From contig CM060733.1 of the NCBI GenBank assembly GCA_030704615.1, forward strand, positions 29,386,001-29,450,000: a DNA stretch of 64,000 nt, given 5' to 3'. This document shows positions 10,137 to 20,684 of this stretch, one piece after another. Position 1 is the stretch's first letter. Every line of letters starts with the position of its first letter. The notes under the pieces were generated by a model. It worked only from the letters and a program-made list of their open reading frames with translations, was not told the origin of the DNA and searched no databases. This DNA is from Takakia lepidozioides. Taxonomy: Eukaryota > Streptophyta > Takakiopsida > Takakiales > Takakiaceae. The position numbers and the translations under genes were made by a program.

Positions 10137-10515
10137 GGAAAACTAGATAGAGTCATCTCTCTCGAGTGATAGAAAAGCTAAGTACACACTGTTGACACAA
10201 AACATGACAACCAAAACCATCACTCTTTAGAATAGAAGTCGAGCCAGGGGCACCCCAAGCTGTGGGGACTCCACCCCACAACAACCTACACTCCCATCAT
10301 GAGCACACTCAGTCCTACACGATGAAGGAGCTCGGTCGCGCAGGCTCAACTCGAGAGAGATGAGCCGCGCGACTGCCGCTCTCGTGAAGATAAGACGGGT
10401 CAGGTGTCAAACTAAACTTGACACCTGATTTAACACTTGACCTAAATCCAAGTGTTAAATACAAATAACTAGCTTTATTCTAGCTAGTTTCACACTGTGC
10501 TTATTTAACTTGACA
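10137..10515 (-). repeat. LTR (R/U5-like part) of gypsy copy 1
   Basis: Read on the minus strand it starts TGTCAAGTTA and contains GTGTGAAACTAGCTAG, an imperfect palindrome GGCTCATCTCTCTCGAGTTG with flanking GAGCC, and GGGTGCCCCTGGCTCGACTT. It ends near TATCACTCGAGAGAGATGA. Each block has a clear equivalent in the same order at 43731-43405 and 32853-32527 of copy 2. The exact inner boundary is uncertain. Confidence 0.7.
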
Positions 10516-10759
10516 TTGGCTTCAGCATGGGCTGCCAGCTGGGGCAGCTCTCTGGGTTCAAATCCCACCCATGCTCTCCCACTATGGATGGGAGATGAAG
10601 TAGTTGGCTGTTGTGCTTGATTCTGGCCTTTGTCTTCATGTTGCTAGACTCCATTTTGTGTGCCTTAGGCTTGTGTGGAACTTGGGCAAAAGAATGAGAG
10701 CAGGTGGAAGCTGATATGCACATGCCAGCTGTCTTTGTGCTTCAGCAAAACTGCTGCTG

Positions 10760-11153
10760 CCTATGGCATTTTGACCCCCCTTACTTTGACCAGTTGTAAA
10801 TCAGAAAATATGAATCCATTTTTTGCATTCTATGGCTCATCAGAATGCCAATGTGCTGGACAACAGGTCCTGAAGATTTCATCCCATCATTGAAAATTGC
10901 AAATTCCTCCAATTTCCCTTATTGTTTTGGGAGGGGCCCAAAAAATGGGCCCCACACTCAACGGTGGCGTTTCTCTGATTGTTTCCTGATTGGCCTGGAA
11001 ATTTACAGGTGTCTGGAAGGGGTAGGTATGAGCATAATGTCCGGTCAATTTTCCCAAAAACACTTTTTTTTTGCTGAGATATTCTCATTTTTCTGAGCTG
11101 GGGTCCACTTTTTTCAAAAAGTCAACATTGGGCACTGGGCGCTTAAGGGTTAA
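10760..11153 (+). mobile_element. Partial MITE related to the TTAA element at 45.8 kb
   Basis: The right end reads GGGCGCTTAAGGG followed by TTAA (11150-11153). This matches the right end of the complete MITE at 45817-46433 (GAGCGTTTAAGGG-TTAA). Internal blocks also match: CCTGGAAATT, CAGGTG, CATAATGT, GGGGTCCACTTTTTT and AAAGTCAA. No matching left TIR was found, so the start is approximate and the copy is probably truncated. Confidence 0.55.
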
Positions 11154-12477
11154 ACACATAGTAACATGGACCATGTCAATCAACTAACATAACCATTTAT
11201 TGACCTTAAAGTAACCTCCCACCTTAAAGAAAACTGAGCTCAAGGTCCATATCAATCCTGGATCGTTGATCTAGGTGAAACTCAATCAGGATCATTGATC
11301 ACGGAATGTGATCCCTTCTCCTACATGTTTAGATTCATTCTTCTTGTCTCGACTCATTCATGACTTGGTACTTATCTCAAAGTGCGCGCCGGTGGTTATT
11401 AACTTGTCCATTAAGTGGTATCATCATGATCATGTATGAGTTAAAAGGGTTCATTGGAGTTCCATTATGGCCCACCACATGACCTAATCTGGACCACTTG
11501 TGATCAAAGCACATTTTAGAGATGGCATATGGTTAGTTTTATGTATTTTTCTAGGGGTACGTTTTGGGATGTGCTCCATTTTAGGTGTTTCTACCTTAGA
11601 TGTTGCGAGTGCTCTCGCCACAAGTCCCATGGGGGAAGGGCATGTAACCTATGCAGAACAATTGTAAACCGGAAGAGGGCCTCATTTTGCAATGGCACGC
11701 ATGCAAATTCTGCACTCAGGATGTGAGATGGACTTGTGCCTCTGGCGCCAAGCATTGCTTGGAGAAAAGATGACTGTAATGGTTCCTTATTCTTTTCCCA
11801 ACAGGAAACTGGGACAGCAGATGCCTAGAATTCCCAACCAAAAGTGGGGGAGACAACGTTGTCAAACAGCCACTTTTTGGTTGGGGGATGGCGCAGATGA
11901 ATCTGTTTGCATTTGGCGGATGGAGGCAGCCTTGCCTTTTGTCAATTTGTCCATGGCAGTTGCTGCAAACTGGAATTTGGGGGAGCACACCATGCTTATT
12001 GACCTCCACTGGTGGCACAACAATCTTTGCCAACTCCACGTCCTCTATCCCCCGGAATTTCTTCTTCTTCGTCCCACCTTCTCCCTTCTTTGTAACCTCT
12101 TTCCCCTCCACCTTTGTTACCCCATTGGCCTCCCCCGAATGCACAATCACCACTTCGTCTTCATGGGACCTCTTCTTCTTCTTCTTCTTTTCCTTCCCCT
12201 TCTCCGTCACTATGTCTTTCCCCTTCCCCGCTACTTCCACTCTCTCATCTCTCTTCCTTCTCTCTAGTCTCTCCTCGGTAGCCCCTTCATTGATGGTAAA
12301 AGGGACCTCAGGAGGTCGAGGCCTCACCTTTGGTGTTCGGGTCCTTCATGAAGACCACGTGCCCTCCATCATTGGCAACCCCACCAGACTGCACCAATGT
12401 GGCCAAGAATGTTGCTGCCTCCTGAAGACGAATAACCCCCCCAAATTCAAAAAAAGAAACAAACAACAAAGAAAATC
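11154..12477. other. No recognised gene; Lys/Glu-rich minus frame
   Basis: The minus strand is open over 11716-12327 and encodes a very Lys/Glu-rich stretch (KGKEKKKKKKRSHEDE). That composition comes mainly from a CTTCTTCTT-type tract at 12,060-12,260 on the plus strand. I see no domain and no partner exon. It may be the low-complexity upstream part of the broken gene that follows, read on the wrong strand. Confidence 0.4.
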
Positions 12478-14355
12478 ATGCATGCAAAGGAAAGGACAAA
12501 ACATGGAACAAGGTGCGACAGTTGTACCTTTGCAAGCTTGGCCGACTCGGCCCCGGTGTCACTCGATGTGGTAGGAGTCCCTGCTGCCTTCAGTCTGTGG
12601 GAGCAAGGCGAGCTCATCGACCCAAAAGGATTATTTCCACAGAAGGAACGAGCTCCTCTAAAGAAATTTGCGCTGGCTCGACTTGAGGGACTAAATGATG
12701 ATCAGATTACAAAGGTGGCCAAAATGGTTCTGGCAAACAAAGTTTTCATTTGCCACCCATACACTGGTCATGATCCGGATGTGAAAAGTTTCGAGGACTA
12801 TTGCAAGTACAAGAAGCATCGGAGGCATGTTATTGACGACATAATGACAGCATTTGGGTTTAAGGAGCCTACGAAGGACAACAGGAATCTGTATACACTC
12901 GCTGAGTGGAGGGATATCAAGGAGAAATACCACATCAACAAGGGGCAGTTCTATTCACTGAAAGAAGCCCTTGGAGAATCTCATCTCGATGCGAAACTCA
13001 AGGCTACAAGTGCCAAACAGAAGCTTCCAATATCTTTTCTGAATCTGATTCAGGCCTGTAAAAGGCTGCACGAGGAGGCCGCAATGAGAATGGATCTAAC
13101 AAACTATTACAGTGTTAGTGAGTGCAAAGACAATGGATCGGATATTGGGAAGCTCACAATGTTCTCAACCAAAGGCTTTGACGTTGTCTCTTTGGTGATG
13201 GTTAGTGCACTCAATGACCTTCCCGATAAGGTGGTACCCTGGACAGAAAACGAGTTCGCCGATTTCTTCAACGCTTTTGGTCCAGAAAGATCAGGACATG
13301 TTTTTTGTGTCATCACAGATCCTGTAAGTACACAGCATCTCACAGGCTATATTCTTTCAACGAAAGGGAAAAATATATGATGCCTCCCGAAGGGAGCGTA
13401 ACTTATGGTGTCACTTCACCACAAGGGCTACTGTCTTCTAGCTGAAAGGTGGACACTTTCATGACACACCAGACGGTGGTTTGAACCCACAACCACATCC
13501 AACGTGGTATGTGCCCATTATCACTGGTCTACATGCTGATTGTCAACGAAAGGGAAATTCCACATAGAGACAAGCTTTTATCTTCCATCGCCGGATGATT
13601 CATTCTTTAAGTCAAAGAATTTTGTGACAGCAGTAATACATTTCAATTATGTGTTCCCAATGGAGTCGATATATGTGAACGAACTTCAGACGTCAGCTAT
13701 TGACCAAGTTATCTACCTTTTTTGTAAAGATGGTTGTTCTGCTGTCAATGTGTTTTGTGGCGGAATGGCAACTTACTTGATATTGGTACGTTGGACCACG
13801 GTTGGCCTCCCGTCCTCCCCTCTTTTCAAAATTCCAATCTGTTATATAATATCTTGTTTGTTTTCAAGTTGAAAATTACCTTCGGGTTAAGCTCTAACCC
13901 TATCTTTCTTTAATCACTCAGGAGAATAGATGTAGGGTGTTGGAGATCACCCACAGTGGTCGCTCTTTTACAGCACATGGCTGCGCAATGAAGTCCTTCA
14001 ATACTCTCGAGCTGGCCATCGCCGAGGACACAGAGACTATTTCGGATATGGGCAAGGAGTCAGGGGAAAAGGCCAAGCCAAGACTCCATCCACCCGACGC
14101 GCACCTGTCGGGGATGAGGAATTTACCCCAGAGAGCGCTAGATGCCGGAGCCACAAGAAAAAGAGGATGGACAAAGCAAAATCTGAAAATGTTTTGAAAC
14201 TACGGAGGAGCCCGAGAAACAATAAATTAACGGGTTCAAACTTCCTGACGGATAAGGGTGAGGATGAGGATAACGAGGACAACGAATCCAGTGGTGGCAA
14301 TCCCACCCAGGAGAAAAGGTCAGAAGCATCCCCTCGAGATGGTGTATCCCATTAA
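12478..14355 (+). pseudogene. Broken intron-containing gene; possible beta-class amino-methyltransferase
   Basis: The coding sequence runs about 12,540-13,371. It is then split by a SINE (13372-13542) with a 15-bp duplication, and continues 13,543-13,785. An intron at 13786-13921 (GTACGT...CACTCAG) joins TYLIL to ENRCRVLE in frame, and coding continues to about 14,196. An acidic tail (DKGEDEDNEDNESSGG) follows in another frame. Near the end, AVNVFCGGMATYLIL plus an acidic residue 11 positions later resembles SAM motif I (FxGxGT...E). Upstream, GFDVVSLVMVSALNDLP could be a decayed DPPW/Y motif, which would give the IV-before-I order of beta-class N4/N6 DNA methylases. This is inference from pattern. 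The N-terminal half (HPYTGHDPDVKSFEDYCKYK) is not recognised. Confidence 0.35.
13372..13542 (-). mobile_element. tRNA-derived SINE, copy 1
   Basis: 171 bp lie between perfect 15-bp direct repeats (TCAACGAAAGGGAAA at 13357-13371 and 13543-13557). On the minus strand it carries GGGTTCAAACC, a Pol III box-B-like sequence, preceded by GGGCACATACCAC. It ends with GCTCCCTTCGGGAGGCATCAT, a small hairpin. Copy 2 at 48501-48690 shares the head, the box-B region, the GTGTCCACCTT block and the same tail. It interrupts an ORF that otherwise continues across the site. Confidence 0.85.
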
Positions 14356-14946
14356 TTGTCTCCCCAGTTGACAATCAACCGCGCCATGGGTCCGGCCCAT
14401 TGGTGAACAGATAGGTTTTGTCCCCCGAGCCCATTAATTCCAAACCTCTTCGACCACCATTTACCTCTAGTCGGATGTTGTATGGCGAGGGGCCGTCCGG
14501 TAAAGGCAAGGGGGTTCTGGTGGAAATGGAGGAAGAAGCCGAGGTTGACAAGAATGGGATGTAGCTGCAATTTGAGCTACAGCATTGGTAAGAGGCACAA
14601 GATGTGTCCGGGGACAACCCAATCCATCCGTAGACGTTACATCACTTGGTGAGAGGCCAACTGACTTCTCAGCGCAGACTCCAAGCCGGACCATGGGAGT
14701 CCTCTCGTCCTTGCTGCTTTCTCTCCATCGCCCAAATATAGGGGGTGCAGGGTATGTGATGAGCGGGCCATCTTCTTTCCCTATAATGAGGTATAAGCAC
14801 GGGAGGCCTCCCATGCTCCCTGATTGTCGACTTATGCTCATGTTGTCTTATAGCTTATGCTCTATCAAACTTCCTTGAATGTGGATTTTCGAATGACTAA
14901 TATGTTTTACGTTCTGTTGTTTTGACATAAACTTTATTCTCGACAG

Positions 14947-16250
14947 AATCTAACAAGCCAACGCCATCAGATGGATCATCACTCCCTTCTTTCTTGCGAG
15001 GCATCAGTTGCCTTACAGCCGAAGAATCGCGTGAGGACCTCCTTTGCGGGTCAAAAAAAGTTAATCATTCTCAATGTTGTTGGTTTACTATGCTATAAAC
15101 CAAAAGTAGTGGGAGCCCAGAGGCTCAAGGTTCGAACGATTCCCTTGGGCAAGGATCCCATACAACTGGGACAATGTCATTGTTCGGCTTGGTCTTGTGA
15201 ACTTTTTTGAGCTCGCCCTAAAACATTTCTATGTGGGCATCTGGTCTTGCGGCGTCTAGCACATGGTCGAGGCCCTTCTGAAATTTCTTCTACCCAGTGA
15301 CATTGTTAAGAAATTGGTGTTTATCTGGTGTGGGGATACTTGCACTCAAACACCAGGCTATATCTCTCAACTAGTCCCTTCGTTCTTAAAGACATCATTG
15401 CTATCTGGGCATACTTTGTGAAGACCTCTAGGCACTACGGTAAGAAAGGCCAGACCATCCTGATTGACGACGAGCCTTCAAAGGCTCTAAGGAACCCAGT
15501 GAACACTGGCTTTTTCCCACAATCTTTTGATGGCACCTTGACGCCAGTCATCAAGGATGGTCGAAGCACCTTTGCAGAGGATCTTGTTGATATTCTGTGG
15601 CCATTCCTCTCTGGCATGATTTCCTCGCCGACTATGGAAGCGTACATGGAGGAGAAGTGTCCTAATGTCCAGAAGCCTATTGATAGTACTCACTCTGATT
15701 GGAACTGGCTAGGTAGATATGCAAATCCCCTAGGGATATCTGACCCTATGATTTACTTGGGTATGTATCCCCTCATCTAATCTCCCGATAATCTCTGTTT
15801 GTATATTCTATATCTTTCTAGTTTCCGTTTTCCCATCTGACTTGATTTTGTCGATATTTTGTGAACACTTTGGCTTCCTCATGTATTCAAAATTGCGACT
15901 TTACATTTTGTTTAACAGATGAAGGATACGACGGGAGGTCTCCCGTCCTCAGGTTTGACGTGATTTTTTTATTTTAGTATTTGTTTCGTGCAGTGAAGGG
16001 CTCCAAAGAATCGGAAACAAAAATCAAGGAGGAACAAGGGTGCAAGTCGATCCGGAGAGGCCCTGGAGCTGAAGTGGAGGTACAAGAGCCTTTCGTCAGC
16101 CGAAGACGGTGGATGCAGAAAAAGCGTTATGATGTACCCCGCAGAAATCCCAGGGATGCCAGAAATACCATAGATCCCCCGAGCGTGTCTTACTGTTCGG
16201 ATGATACTCCGCAGTCTGTTCGAAATTATCCTAGGTTACCAAGAACATAG
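14947..16250 (+). pseudogene. FCP1/NIF-like HAD phosphatase pseudogene
   Basis: Blocks in order: KKLIILNVVGLLC (15,055), FYVGIWSCGV (about 15,230), FLLPSDI, FLKDIIAIW, GKKGQTILIDDEPSKALRNP (about 15,450), TGFFPQSFDG and DILWPFLSGM. This is the plant FCP1-homology (NLI-interacting factor) fold. Family members dephosphorylate phosphoserine, classically on the RNA polymerase II CTD. The catalytic DxDxx of motif I is replaced by NVVG, there are frameshifts near 15,050 and 15,165, and a TAG sits after IWSCGV, so it is dead. A donor GTATGT at about 15,762 and an acceptor at about 15,919 suggest a small following exon. A last ORF (15,981-16,250) is basic and unrecognised. It lies 0.6 kb after the methyltransferase-like pseudogene on the same strand and may be part of the same former gene. 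Confidence 0.65.
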
Positions 16251-16389
16251 ATATTTTACCCTCATATCTGTAGTGACATTTCAATGATCTTCTCGGTGCA
16301 ATTTTTCACTTTCACTTTTTTATACTTCGACAATGAACACTGTTCACTTGTGTAATGTTTTGTTCACATATTGAATGGAACGATGGATC

Positions 16390-17130
16390 TAAAGCCACGT
16401 GCGTGTGTCTCGTTTAATATTTCTACATATTGAAAAATGTCTCGTATCTTGACACTCTTGAGGACGGGAGGTCTCCCGTGCTTCAATACACTCCGTAAAA
16501 TTTGTGCATGGGTTGTTATTATGTGTAGGTTTTGTTTTTCAGATACTGAGGCATAAGGCTGTCCGCTTTCTCTTCTCATAATAGTCACTCTTGAGGACGG
16601 GAGGTCTCCCGTGCCTCAATATACTGTGCAGGTTTCTTTTTGCCTAGATTCTATTTTATCGAAAGTGGTTTTTTTTTTGTTATATCCCTATGCATACGGC
16701 TGCTGTCCGCCTTTTTCCTCATTATATACTGTCACTGTTGAGGACGGGAGGTCTCTCTTGCCTCAATATACCGCGAAAGTTTGTTTGTGGTTGGATTCGG
16801 AGTATATTGAGGCACGGGAGACCTCCCGTCCTCAATATAGCTTTTGTGGTTGGATTTTATCTATGGACGGATTTTTTCTGTGGAATGTATTTTTTGTACT
16901 TAGAGGCATACCGCTGTCCGCAGAATATTTGTCACTCTTGAGGACGGGAGCTCTCCCGTGCCTCAACATTCTCCGATTTTTTTTTTGTTCGTGGAATTTA
17001 CTTAGGGAAAGTAGTTTTTAGTAGTATACTAAGTGAATGTAGTATATCCAAGTTTTCAGGTTTCAGTTCTCTATGTTTTTGCATTCCCTGTTGACATACA
17101 TGGTGGACATGTGACGACGGGAGATCTCCC
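16390..17130. repeat. Imperfect tandem repeat array carrying GGGAGGYCTCCC palindromes
   Basis: Several units of roughly 130-150 bp carry GCATACGGCTGTCCGC, then GTCACTCTTGAGGACGGGAG, GTCTCCCGTGCCTCAATATA and GTTTGTTTGTGGTTGGAT. The palindrome core occurs at 16461-16480, 16596-16613, 16741-16760, 16811-16830 (opposite flanks), 16941-16960 and 17114-17130. I see no coding capacity. The same core also occurs at 14797-14816, 15930-15947, 18611-18630, 18804-18823, 29273-29292 and 29469-29486. Confidence 0.75.
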
Positions 17131-17332
17131 TTCATCTATTAAATAATTTATATGTTATATTTAATTATATTTAATTTATTATTACATATATAATTGGTAT
17201 TTATGGACTTTTGAATGTCCAGATTTAGTTAAAACTTAGTTATTGGGCTGAAACCTCTCACATTCGTACTAAGGGACAAACTGGTTTCGTCGCAACAGAT
17301 CCACTCTTGACCACATTTTCACTCTTCAGGTT

Positions 17333-17820
17333 ATGGTGGGATGTGCTAGCTTTGACAAAAAACTAGTTTATGTCTGCTTTGTTGACTTTCACAAGGATTT
17401 GATTTGGTTCCTCGTGACCTTGTTTTCCAACGGCTCCATAGGGTGGGAGTCCCTCGGGACAATCTTTATGCCATTTCCTCCATGTATGAGATCGTCACTG
17501 GTATGGTCAATGTCGCAGGGGAATTCTCAGCATAGATCCATTGCAACATTGGGATCAAACAGGGCTGCCCCTTCTCCTCACCCTATTCGGAATCTACATT
17601 GACGCCTTGGAGGTTTACATCTCAAAAAACCATGGTATCAAGGTGCCATTGGATGGAGGACCAACACAGTCAGATCTCCTCTACGCGGATGATGTTGCAT
17701 AATCTCCTATCTTCCTGCAATGTCATCTCCACATCCTAGAATAGTTCTCCAAAGACTATAGGCTGCAGGTCAATCTTACCAAAAGCAAGATCATGGTTTT
17801 CATTGTAGGCGTCTTTCTCT
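17333..17820 (+). pseudogene. LINE reverse transcriptase fragment
   Basis: Pieces in shifting frames: KLVYVCFVDFHKDLIWF (the FVDFxKAFD block), GIKQGCPFSSPYSE (GxxQGCPLSPxLF), LLYADDVA (YADD active site) and NLTKSKIMVF (KTK block). This is the order and spacing of a plant L1-type LINE reverse transcriptase. Stops and frameshifts are frequent. Neither an endonuclease nor a poly(A) tail is seen next to it. Confidence 0.75.
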
Positions 17821-18059
17821 GAATTGAAATAAAGTGTGACGATCATTCTGAGCTCAAATCTGCCATATATTCATATTCCTCTTTTTGTGCAAACATTGCA
17901 GACATGGTGCATGGTGGCCCTTTGTTTTGTCCACGGTAATAGGCCCTCTTCCTGCAATCCTCGCCTATAGGGCCTGCTTCTCCAGCACATTTGTGCCGCT
18001 CACGCTTTGCAGCTACAACGTGAGCTCAGCTCCCAGGCTCACGGGGCTGGGCTCACACC

Positions 18060-18370
18060 GTAGCTACGCTGCAGGTGTATACACCGGTGAACTGGGGATG
18101 TATCTTGGGGAGGCCGGCGAATACCCAGGTGATCCGGGGACATAAGTGTGATCCAGGAACGTATGTAGGGGATCGTGGTGAGTACGAAGGGATCCTGGTG
18201 TGTATTCAAGTGATCCTTGCGCAGGATATCCCCAATAGTATTCTGGTGACTCCGGTGTGTACCCAGGAGAGAAAGGAGTGGATTCCACACAAGCCGGTGA
18301 CCCGGGTACATATCGTGGTGAGATCGATTTGTATGGCGACTCTGATGTGACGTATTCTAGAGATTCTTCT
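18060..18370 (-). repeat. 21-bp-period repeat reading as CTD-like heptads on the minus strand
   Basis: From about 18,345 down to 18,064 the minus strand is open and reads YVPGSPA, SPGYTPESPEYYW, LEYTPGS, YVPGSPGYSPASPRY and IPSSPVYTP. The Y-x-P-x-S-P-x spacing is that of degenerate RNA polymerase II CTD heptads. The plus strand is also partly open and gives Gly-rich repeats (YPGDPGTY type), so the repeat alone does not prove coding. A stop follows VYTPAA. No other RPB1 sequence was seen nearby. It may be a decayed gene end or a simple 21-mer repeat. Confidence 0.35.
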
Positions 18371-18860
18371 TACACTTCCGGGGTGCCTGGAGTGGTGCCG
18401 AGAGAAAAAGGAATTGTGGAGTTAACCACATCCCCGTTCTCATCGGAGGATCCTGGACTGAGCATGAACAAAAAGTTTAACCGAGTCGATCACTATAATC
18501 CGGAAAATGTCTCACGTTCCAGCCACTTCCCCCATTTTAGAAATACGCCATTTTCACCCAGACTAGGATCGAGCAACTGAAGATTTTCCCAAACTTGTTC
18601 TTGGTGAAGAGCACGGGAGGCCTCTCGTGCTTCTTCACCTTTCTACTACCCTTCATCTGGAAAAATACAAACTCTCTTGATTTGGAAAGTATCCCCTGAT
18701 GCGAAACATAATCCCCGAACTCAAAAGATGCAAAATGTTTTAGATGATGAGCTAGCAGACATCCTCACATCTTTATATGTCCGACAAGTTTCGTCGGTGA
18801 ATAGCACGGGAGGCCTCCCATGCTTCTTCACTTTCTTGCCCTTTATACAAATAAATAAGT

Positions 18861-18863
<3 letters not shown>

Positions 18864-18896
<33 letters not shown>
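18864..18896. repeat. (AT)n microsatellite
   Basis: An uninterrupted run of alternating A and T of about 33 bp. Confidence 0.9.
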
Positions 18897-18899
<3 letters not shown>

Positions 18900-19372
18900 C
18901 AAATAGATATTATAATTCATGACATCTCTACCCTTCGATTGTTTTTACGCGATTGTAGAGGCATGAGAGCATTTTCCTACACGAATTGAAGATGCAGATT
19001 GTGACAAAAAATGAGCATGACGATTACGAAATTACCTTGAGCTTGAAGCCATTTGGACAGTCGCTCTGTGATTACGCCTCCTCAGCCCTCCAAGCCTCCT
19101 TACAATCGGCCCTCAGCCCTCTCTGCCCTCCTCTGCAATCAGCCCTGACCACTCAGCCTCCCTCACCACTCAGCCCTCGGTCTCCGCTCTCAGCTCTGGG
19201 GAATTTCAGCAGGGCTTCGCCGTGGAGTTCGGAATGAAGTGAGGCATAGCAAGAGAAATGGGGCCCATTCCATGCATGCATGGGCCCTTGGCCATGATAA
19301 TCAGATGTCACCACACCCCTACCCGTTAGCCACGCGGCTGCCATGCTGTCCATGCGCCGCAACTTTTAATAT

Positions 19373-20080
19373 CACTACAGGAAAAGGGGGCGGGGGGGGT
19401 TTTGACGCCGCAGCAATGGCGCGGCAGCGCCGCGACGTTGCTAAAAAGGCCATTTTGCAGCTGAGGCGGGGGGCCATTTTTGCGACGCCTTGGAGTCGCA
19501 CGCCAGTCGCCAGGGCGTCGCTGGAATATCGTCGCATATATGCGACGGATGGGGGTCGCACGCCCCTGTCCTCCTCCAGCGACGCCCGGACGTAGCTACT
19601 TGGCGATCCAGGGCGCTGGCAGGGGCCTCCTTCTAGCGCCGGCCGATTGTCGCTGCCATCCAGCCGACAGCGTTGGATGGGGCGACGCCCCGGCGTCGCG
19701 TCGTTGTTTTTTTTCCTATGCCCGGGTGTCGCATGCTAAAAACAACGCGACCCCCGGACGTCGGATACGTAAAAGAACCCCATCGCAAGGGAGGCGGTCT
19801 TTGCGACGCCCGGCCGTGGGTTTGAGTGACTCCTGGGAGTCGCATATTTATAAAAATGTTTTTTTAAGAGAAAATGCGGCGTACGGCGGGAGTGGGAACA
19901 ACTACGCTACGGCGTCGCTTCTAGCGGCCCCCGGAGGTCGCCAAAGAAAAAAACCAGTCGCAAGGGGGGGGGGGCGTTGCTACGCAATGGGTTGTGGCAA
20001 AGGCGGGGCGTCGCCTCTTGCGATCTCCTCCCATGGCAAGCCAGAAATTCCCGTCGCATGGGCGCTGTCGAGCGGCTTTT
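19373..20080 (+). mobile_element. CACTA (En/Spm) transposon end with GCGACG subterminal repeats
   Basis: The block opens with CACTACAGGAAAA at 19373, almost the standard plant CACTA terminal inverted repeat. It is followed by about 700 bp of GC-rich sequence packed with short direct and inverted copies of GCGACG/CGTCGC (such as GTCGCACGCC and TTTGCGACGCC), the usual subterminal array bound by the transposase. The opposite end (TTTTCCTGTAGTG) was not found. No transposase ORF was seen, so this is a truncated or non-autonomous copy. Confidence 0.7.
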
Positions 20081-20684
20081 ACTCACCCATCCCTTCGCTA
20101 TCCGAGGTGGAAACTCCAAGATAGAAGAGTTGGATATCTCTAAGCACTCAGCCTGCTCAGAACAATCAGTCATGACCTACAGCTAGTGAATCATGGTTGT
20201 GCTTCCTATTTGTATTTCTTCTTGCCTTCATGTTAGCAAATTACCTTACTGTGTATACTGAACAATCAGATTGCTTCAGTAACTACCAGGTTCCATTCAC
20301 TCATCCATTCATTCCACAGCTTCACTCATGTCTCTCTACATAGTGTGATTGTATCGAATAAGTATCAGATTAAGATTTATCGGGTATCAGGCCAATGCCA
20401 TGGTGTCCCTAATCTGCCCTACTGTATGATTCTGCAGCTTGCATGAATTAAGCATCGATCAAGTCATCTTCCCATCTTCGCCGTTTCCCGCTCTCCGCTT
20501 CATCTCCTCTCCCTCTGACCAAGTCGCTCTACCAAGAAGTGATCCCCCTCCTGTTGCTGCTCTACCTAATCTACCTGCAAGCTATTCTAACCGCCTAACT
20601 AACTAACTGTCACCCCTGAAGTAACATGTTCCCTCTGCAGATGTCGTTCCCACACAGTCGTTCCCTGCCAATGATAACCGTTCC

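Larger units (their letters stand above)
1735..10515 (-). mobile_element. Ty3/gypsy retrotransposon copy 1 with DNA methyltransferase (3' part lost in gap)
   Basis: On the minus strand the order is LTR-like end (10515), leader region, gag (6464), zinc knuckles and protease, cytosine-C5 methyltransferase, and reverse transcriptase running into the gap. From 6464 to about 3246 all pieces lie in one reading frame, separated only by isolated stop codons. One frameshift near 3240 then leads into the C-terminal methyltransferase and RT frame. The element is closely similar over gag to RT to copy 2 at 32338-43731. The leader (6465-10136) is much larger than usual and contains foreign gene fragments. 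The outer boundary at 10515 is taken from similarity to the 5' end of copy 2. No target-site duplication can be tested because the other end is missing. Confidence 0.85.

Noticed and set aside
10531-10590. Possible tRNA gene (GGGTTCAAATCCCACCCATG with a CATGGG partner upstream)
   Set aside because: A T-arm-like sequence and a 6-bp outer stem are present, but the spacing is too short for D and anticodon arms. It is more likely a SINE relic or chance.
11716-12327. 203-codon Lys/Glu-rich minus ORF as a nuclear protein
   Set aside because: Its composition is explained by a CTT-rich tract, and there is no domain or supporting splice structure.
15120-15150. Box-B-like GGTTCGAACG as another SINE or tRNA
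   Set aside because: No matching head, tail or flanking duplication, and it lies inside the FCP1-like coding remnant.
16461-16960. CRISPR-like array of the palindromes
   Set aside because: Spacing is irregular, flanks also repeat, and the genome is eukaryotic with introns. It is a tandem repeat.
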